The notes under the pieces are model-generated. The model had not been told where the DNA came from, did no database searches, and worked only from the letters and a program-made list of their open reading frames with translations. A DNA stretch of 64,000 nt from JAOZHU01 sp964632845 (GTDB lineage Archaea; Thermoproteota; Bathyarchaeia; Bathyarchaeales; Bathycorpusculaceae), in assembly GCA_964632845.1 (NCBI GenBank), contig CAZWDU010000005.1:1-64000 (forward strand), in the 5' to 3' direction. The position numbers and the translations under genes are program-made. Below are positions 60,947-64,000 of this stretch, one piece after another; within the stretch, counting starts at the first letter, position 1; every line of letters starts with the position of its first letter.

Positions 60947-60984
60947 TTTTTATATTTGTCACATGTTATTATCTTAACATAGTG
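60947..60984 (+). promoter_or_regulatory. TATA box and palindromic operator of the RHH gene
   Basis: TTTTATATTTG (60,947-60,957) is a TATA box. Just downstream ATGTTA (60,963-60,968) and TAACAT (60,975-60,980) are a perfect inverted repeat with a 6-nt spacer, extended by CAC and GTG at 60,960-60,984. The palindrome covers the predicted transcription start, a good site for autorepression. Confidence 0.6.
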
Positions 60985-60996
60985 GGGGAAAACAGA

Positions 60997-61149
60997 GTGA
61001 AACTTGTAACCGTCCTGTTACCAGAAGCTTACCTTGAAGGTTTAGACGAACTCGTGAGAGCCAACATGTACCCAAGCAGAAGTTCCGTGATAAGGTCAGC
61101 CGTCAGGGATTTACTGAAGAAAGAGCTCTGGGAGAAACGTGGAAAATAA
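60997..61149 (+). CDS. Ribbon-helix-helix transcriptional regulator
   Basis: A 50-residue protein, MKLVTVLLPEAYLEGLDELV and then SRSSVIRSAVRDLLKKEL: one short strand and two helices, as in CopG/Arc/NikR N-domains. GTG start after GTGGGGGAAA. The palindrome in its promoter suggests it represses its own gene. Confidence 0.75.
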   Translation: MKLVTVLLPEAYLEGLDELVRANMYPSRSSVIRSAVRDLLKKELWEKRGK

Positions 61150-61185
61150 GCCGCAAATGCGCTTCTTTTTTTTTGCTTTACGTTT

Positions 61186-61956
61186 TCACTGCACATGCAG
61201 CAGTGACGTTGAGAGCGCTTTAGCTGCTTCAGCGGGGTTTTGGGCAAGAGTTATTTCGCGTCCAACGATGAGGTAGCTTGCACCCGATTTCAGCGCTGTT
61301 TCCGCTGTGCCGCCTTGTGCGCCTATGCCCGGCGAGTAGATGGGCACTTTTCCGCGTAGTATTTCGTGGATTTCCCTTATTTTTTCAGGGACAGTGGCGC
61401 CTACCACCACGCCATCCGCATTCCATTCTAGCGCTTTTTTTGCGAAGGACACGTACTGCAGCGTTTTCCTGCCTGTTTCCGCGTCGCATACTGTTTGCCC
61501 ATAGCCTTCGTTTGCTGCTTTGTGGCTCATATAAGCGAGCAGGATTACGCCTCGTTGCTGTTTGTGTGCCACATCGAAAACTGGTTTTAAGCCTTCTTCC
61601 CAGCCTACGAACGGGTTAGCTATCAACGCGTCGAAGCCTGCGGCGTAGTAGTATTCGGCTATGATTTGGTTGGATGCGCCGATGTCGTTGGCTTTGCAGT
61701 CCATTATTGCGGGGAGTTCTTTCTCGTGGATACTGGTTATCAGTTTTTGCACGCCGTTGAACGTGCCGAGTGGGAGAACTAAGTGGTGGTTGATTTTCAC
61801 GGCGCAGATGTACGGGTGAACCGCGTGTAGCACATCCTGCGCTTTGACGAGGAGTCTTTGGCGTTGCTCGGCGTTTTGGTAGGGGAAGTCTAAGGCTAAT
61901 ACGATGCGGGTTTTCTTGTTTTTCGCTGTTTCCTCAATCTGTGCTTTGAATGACAC
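61186..61956 (-). CDS. pyrF: Orotidine 5'-phosphate decarboxylase
   Basis: A 256-residue OMPDC: ALDFPY, KINHHLVLPLG, and IMDCKANDIG with its DxKxxD catalytic triad, then VVVGATVPEK and YSPGIGAQGG. It makes UMP. It is convergent with the RHH gene. Confidence 0.92.
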   Translation of the reverse strand: MSFKAQIEETAKNKKTRIVLALDFPYQNAEQRQRLLVKAQDVLHAVHPYICAVKINHHLVLPLGTFNGVQKLITSIHEKELPAIMDCKANDIGASNQIIAEYYYAAGFDALIANPFVGWEEGLKPVFDVAHKQQRGVILLAYMSHKAANEGYGQTVCDAETGRKTLQYVSFAKKALEWNADGVVVGATVPEKIREIHEILRGKVPIYSPGIGAQGGTAETALKSGASYLIVGREITLAQNPAEAAKALSTSLLHVQ

Positions 61957-62080
61957 GATGCCACCTTCTTTCTTATTTTAGCCGCGTAACCGAATAACCT
62001 TTACTGTTACCGCTTAAGTGTTTACAGCCGATTATATGGAAATTTATTTATTTATTTCCCCTTCATAGAAGCTTGAAGTC

Positions 62081-62326
62081 TGAGTGAAACGCTGATTGGG
62101 GAACTCGCGGCTCTAGGGGCGGCGATTTGTTGGGCTGTGGCACCGATACTCTACAAGCGTGCTTTGTTCAAAATGAAACCCGTATCCGCCAGCATCGTGC
62201 GCTGCGCAAGCAATGCCGCGTTCTCAGAATTAGCGGTTCATCTTGTTCAACGAAAAAATGACCGTTAACAACACGATAGATGCCATAATCATCGTTGCAG
62301 GCGTCTCTTTGATTTTTGTGGTTTAA
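62081..62326 (+). pseudogene. Remnant of an EamA (DMT) transporter with an internal deletion
   Basis: The first part (about 62,081-62,266) encodes LIGELAALGAAICWAVAPIL, then YKRALFKMKPVSASIVR, the first segments of a DMT-family transporter. A different frame (about 62,241-62,326) encodes LFNEKMTVNNTIDAIIIVAG, then VSLIFVV, the end of the same type of protein. Some 200 internal residues are missing and the frames differ, so the gene is dead. Confidence 0.65.
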
Positions 62327-62347
62327 CTGTGCCCCGCGTAAAAGCGG

Positions 62348-62358
62348 TACAGTTTTAT
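62348..62358 (+). promoter_or_regulatory. TATA box of the HTH regulator gene
   Basis: GTTTTATATTT lies ~50 nt before the ATG at 62,403, and GGGAGG lies in the predicted leader. Confidence 0.5.
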
Positions 62359-62402
62359 ATTTCATCTGTAAAGTGAAAATCGCAGGCTGGGAGGATCCGC
62401 GT

Positions 62403-63170
62403 ATGTCTGTGTCACCTAGTATCCGAGAGATTTTGGCAAGACGCATCGCAGGCGAAATCATACTCTCAAGCAAGTCTGGCGCTACAATGCGCAAGTGGCG
62501 CGAACTCTTCGCGGTTTCCCAAATACGCCTCTCAGAGAAAATGGCGCTTTCCCCCTCAGTTATAAGCGACTACGAGAGCGGCAGAAGAAAAAGCCCTGGC
62601 GCCAAGTTCATCCGAAGATTTGTTCTTGCGCTTCTGCAGATTGACGAGGCAAAAGGCAGCCGTTTCACAAGGGAATTTGCCAAGCTGACAAGCTCCCCCA
62701 GCATGGCCATCCTAGACCTCAGAGAATTCCCAATACCCGTTCGCGTGGAATACCTGTGCAAAGCCATAAGCGGCGAAATCGTAGCTTGCCAAGACAAGTA
62801 CGTCAAGGAAGTCAACGGCTACACGGTCATCGACAGCAAAAAAGCAGTTGAGGCGCTTTCAGGCTTGGAGTACGCGCAGTTGTTCGGGGCATCAACGGAG
62901 CGGGCGTTAATTTTCACGAATGTGGCTTCTGGTAGTTTGCCGATGATGATTGTGCGTGTCAGCAGTCTGAAACCGCGCGTAGTGGTTTTCCACCGCACAC
63001 AACCCGATGAAGAAGCTATAAGGTTGGCGGAGTACGAGCAGGTGCCGCTGATTTACTCATCAGCGTCCAGTGTTGAGCAGCTGGTGAAGTCACTGCGGAA
63101 ACTTTACCGCATTGCACTGCGCATAAAGCTTGGCAGGCGCGTGAAACCGCCACCAAAAATAAGTGCCTAG
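62403..63170 (+). CDS. XRE-type transcriptional regulator (COG1709-like)
   Basis: A 255-residue archaeal regulator. Residues ~28-70 form the HTH (FAVSQIRLSEKMALSPSVIS, then DYESGRRKSP). The C-terminal ~150 residues (VNGYTVIDSKKAVEALSGLEY, then QLFGASTERALIFTNVASG) are the ligand or effector domain of the COG1709 family. The N-terminal 25 residues include REILARRIAGEI. The ATG at 62,403 follows GGGAGG. Confidence 0.75.
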   Translation: MSVSPSIREILARRIAGEIILSSKSGATMRKWRELFAVSQIRLSEKMALSPSVISDYESGRRKSPGAKFIRRFVLALLQIDEAKGSRFTREFAKLTSSPSMAILDLREFPIPVRVEYLCKAISGEIVACQDKYVKEVNGYTVIDSKKAVEALSGLEYAQLFGASTERALIFTNVASGSLPMMIVRVSSLKPRVVVFHRTQPDEEAIRLAEYEQVPLIYSSASSVEQLVKSLRKLYRIALRIKLGRRVKPPPKISA

Positions 63171-63204
63171 TTGGTTTGTGAGAGCTTATCAGTTTTGCAG
63201 AGAA

Positions 63205-63215
63205 TATTTATATTA
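63205..63215 (+). promoter_or_regulatory. TATA box of rps19e
   Basis: TATTTATATTA; a start site ~26 nt downstream would fall after the ATG at 63,222, which argues for the TTG start at 63,264. Confidence 0.5.
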
Positions 63216-63263
63216 GGCTTCATGATTCTACTGCAAGGAAAACTCGAAAAGGAACAAAATATC

Positions 63264-63728
63264 TTGACGACTCCACATGATGTCCCAGCTGCAAAATTCA
63301 TCGAAAAATTAGCAAAATACTTGAAAGAAAACGTTGACGCAGTGCAGCCTCCAGCGTGGGCAAGCGTTGCTAAAACAGGTTCGCATGTGGAAAAGCAGCC
63401 ACAAGACGCTAACTGGTGGTACACTCGTAGCGCTTCGATACTGCGTAAAGTTTACGTTCACGGTCCCATAGGCATAGAGAACTTGCGTGCTGATTACGGC
63501 GGCAGAAAAGGCTTCGGCACTAAACCCAATCATGCTTCCAAAGCAGGCGGCAGCAACATACGCAAAGTCATGCAGCAACTGGAGCAGGCAGGCCTAATTG
63601 AGACTGCCAGCACTCAGGGAAGAAAGATGACTCCGAAGGGAAGGAAGCTGCTTCAGGAAATAGCTCAGGACTTGCAGAAGGATTTGGCGAAGACGGTTCC
63701 AGCGCTTAGGAAGTATCAAGGCGAATAG
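63264..63728 (+). CDS. rps19e: 30S ribosomal protein S19e
   Basis: A 154-residue S19e: TTPHDVPAAKFIEKLAKYLK, PPAWASVAKTGSH, ANWWYTRSASILRKVYVHGP and LEQAGLIETASTQGRKMTPKG. The TTG at 63,264 with GGAAC upstream puts Met at the family's usual N-terminus. Confidence 0.92.
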   Translation: MTTPHDVPAAKFIEKLAKYLKENVDAVQPPAWASVAKTGSHVEKQPQDANWWYTRSASILRKVYVHGPIGIENLRADYGGRKGFGTKPNHASKAGGSNIRKVMQQLEQAGLIETASTQGRKMTPKGRKLLQEIAQDLQKDLAKTVPALRKYQGE

Positions 63729-63731
63729 GCG

Positions 63732-64000
63732 ATGTCAGACGAAGAGCTTGAAGCAATTCGCAGACGAAAACTTTTAGCCATGCAGCAGAAAATGACTGAT
63801 GAGCAAAAGCAATCGCAAACAGAACAGCAGATGGAAGCGCAAAAGCAGGAACTGCTGAGGCAAATATTGTCTCCTGAAGCAAGGCAAAGATTGACGAACC
63901 TTAAAATGATTAAGCCCGCATTCATTGAGCAGTTAGAGCTGCAGTTGATCCAGTTGGCGCAAATGGGTAAAGTGCCCGTGCCGATGTCGGATGCACAACT
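63732..64000 (+). CDS. PDCD5-like DNA-binding protein, N-terminal part
   Basis: The first ~89 residues of the archaeal PDCD5 family: MSDEELEAIRRRKLLAMQQK, a Gln-rich helix, then QILSPEARQRLTNLKMIKP and a helix. It follows rps19e by 3 bp, the usual archaeal order. It runs off the window. Confidence 0.88.
   Translation, partial: MSDEELEAIRRRKLLAMQQKMTDEQKQSQTEQQMEAQKQELLRQILSPEARQRLTNLKMIKPAFIEQLELQLIQLAQMGKVPVPMSDAQ

Noticed and set aside
63222..63263. ATG at 63,222 as start of rps19e.
   Set aside because: It would lie upstream of the start site set by the TATA box; homologues begin at the TTG position.
1..64000. CRISPR arrays, insertion sequences, prophage or att sites.
   Set aside because: No spaced direct repeats, transposase genes or integrase genes were seen; the tRNA at 6,872 has no visible repeated 3' end nearby.

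Overview
The window is archaeal chromosome. It carries ribosomal proteins S15 and S19e, a PDCD5-like protein, aEF-1beta, FEN1, Cdc48, a proteasome beta subunit, the KEOPS genes kae1, bud32 and pcc1, a RecJ-like DHH nuclease, a geranylgeranyl-reductase-type flavoprotein, archaeal NadM, Pth2, TruD, Trm5 and RtcA. Genes are tightly packed, many start with GTG or TTG, and several have a TATA box 45-60 nt upstream with a short Shine-Dalgarno leader. A TFE-beta/Rpc34-type protein, a proteasome beta subunit lacking Thr1 and a possible arcadin-1-like gene point to the TACK side of Archaea. An anaerobic Bathyarchaeia-like organism is my best guess; no rRNA is present to test it.

Layout. 1-5,600: two tungsten-type aldehyde:ferredoxin oxidoreductases with a four-cluster ferredoxin subunit and a MoaD/ThiS sulfur carrier, then a peptidase and an isochorismatase-fold hydrolase. 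5,600-9,400: an exported protein, a CAT-anticodon tRNA and a receiver-PAS-histidine kinase. 9,694-25,300: a hydrogenase island with three different group-3 NiFe hydrogenases: an Mvh-like pair with HdrB and HdrC and a maturation protease, a complete HoxEFUYH NAD-linked enzyme, and a divergent sulfhydrogenase-type enzyme whose HydB and HydG subunits are fused. Between the first two lies a membrane winged-helix protein and an exported protein. 25,332-29,700: an ADP-forming acyl-CoA synthetase fused to a GNAT acetyltransferase, and an ArsB/NhaD-type permease.

29,900-64,000 is mostly information processing and housekeeping: pcc1-recJ-rps15 and rdgB-bud32-kae1; TFE-beta, RlmE, NadC; a proteasome beta subunit; Ogt and NadM; TruD, Pth2 and the reductase; Cdc48, aEF-1beta, FEN1; a broken pcm gene; GlmS; Trm5 and RtcA; then poorly characterised small genes, PyrF, a ribbon-helix-helix regulator, a transporter relic, and S19e with a PDCD5 homologue at the right edge.

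Metabolically (inference) the window suggests a strict anaerobe that oxidises aldehydes to acids with ferredoxin, can make ATP from acyl-CoA, and balances electrons among ferredoxin, NAD(P)H, heterodisulfide-like acceptors and H2 through several cytosolic hydrogenases. The observations most worth checking are the hydrogenase island and its HydB-HydG fusion, the proteasome subunit with Ala at position 1, the 31-bp hairpin insertion that splits pcm, the matched promoters of the twin AOR genes, and the small regulator with a palindrome across its predicted start site.
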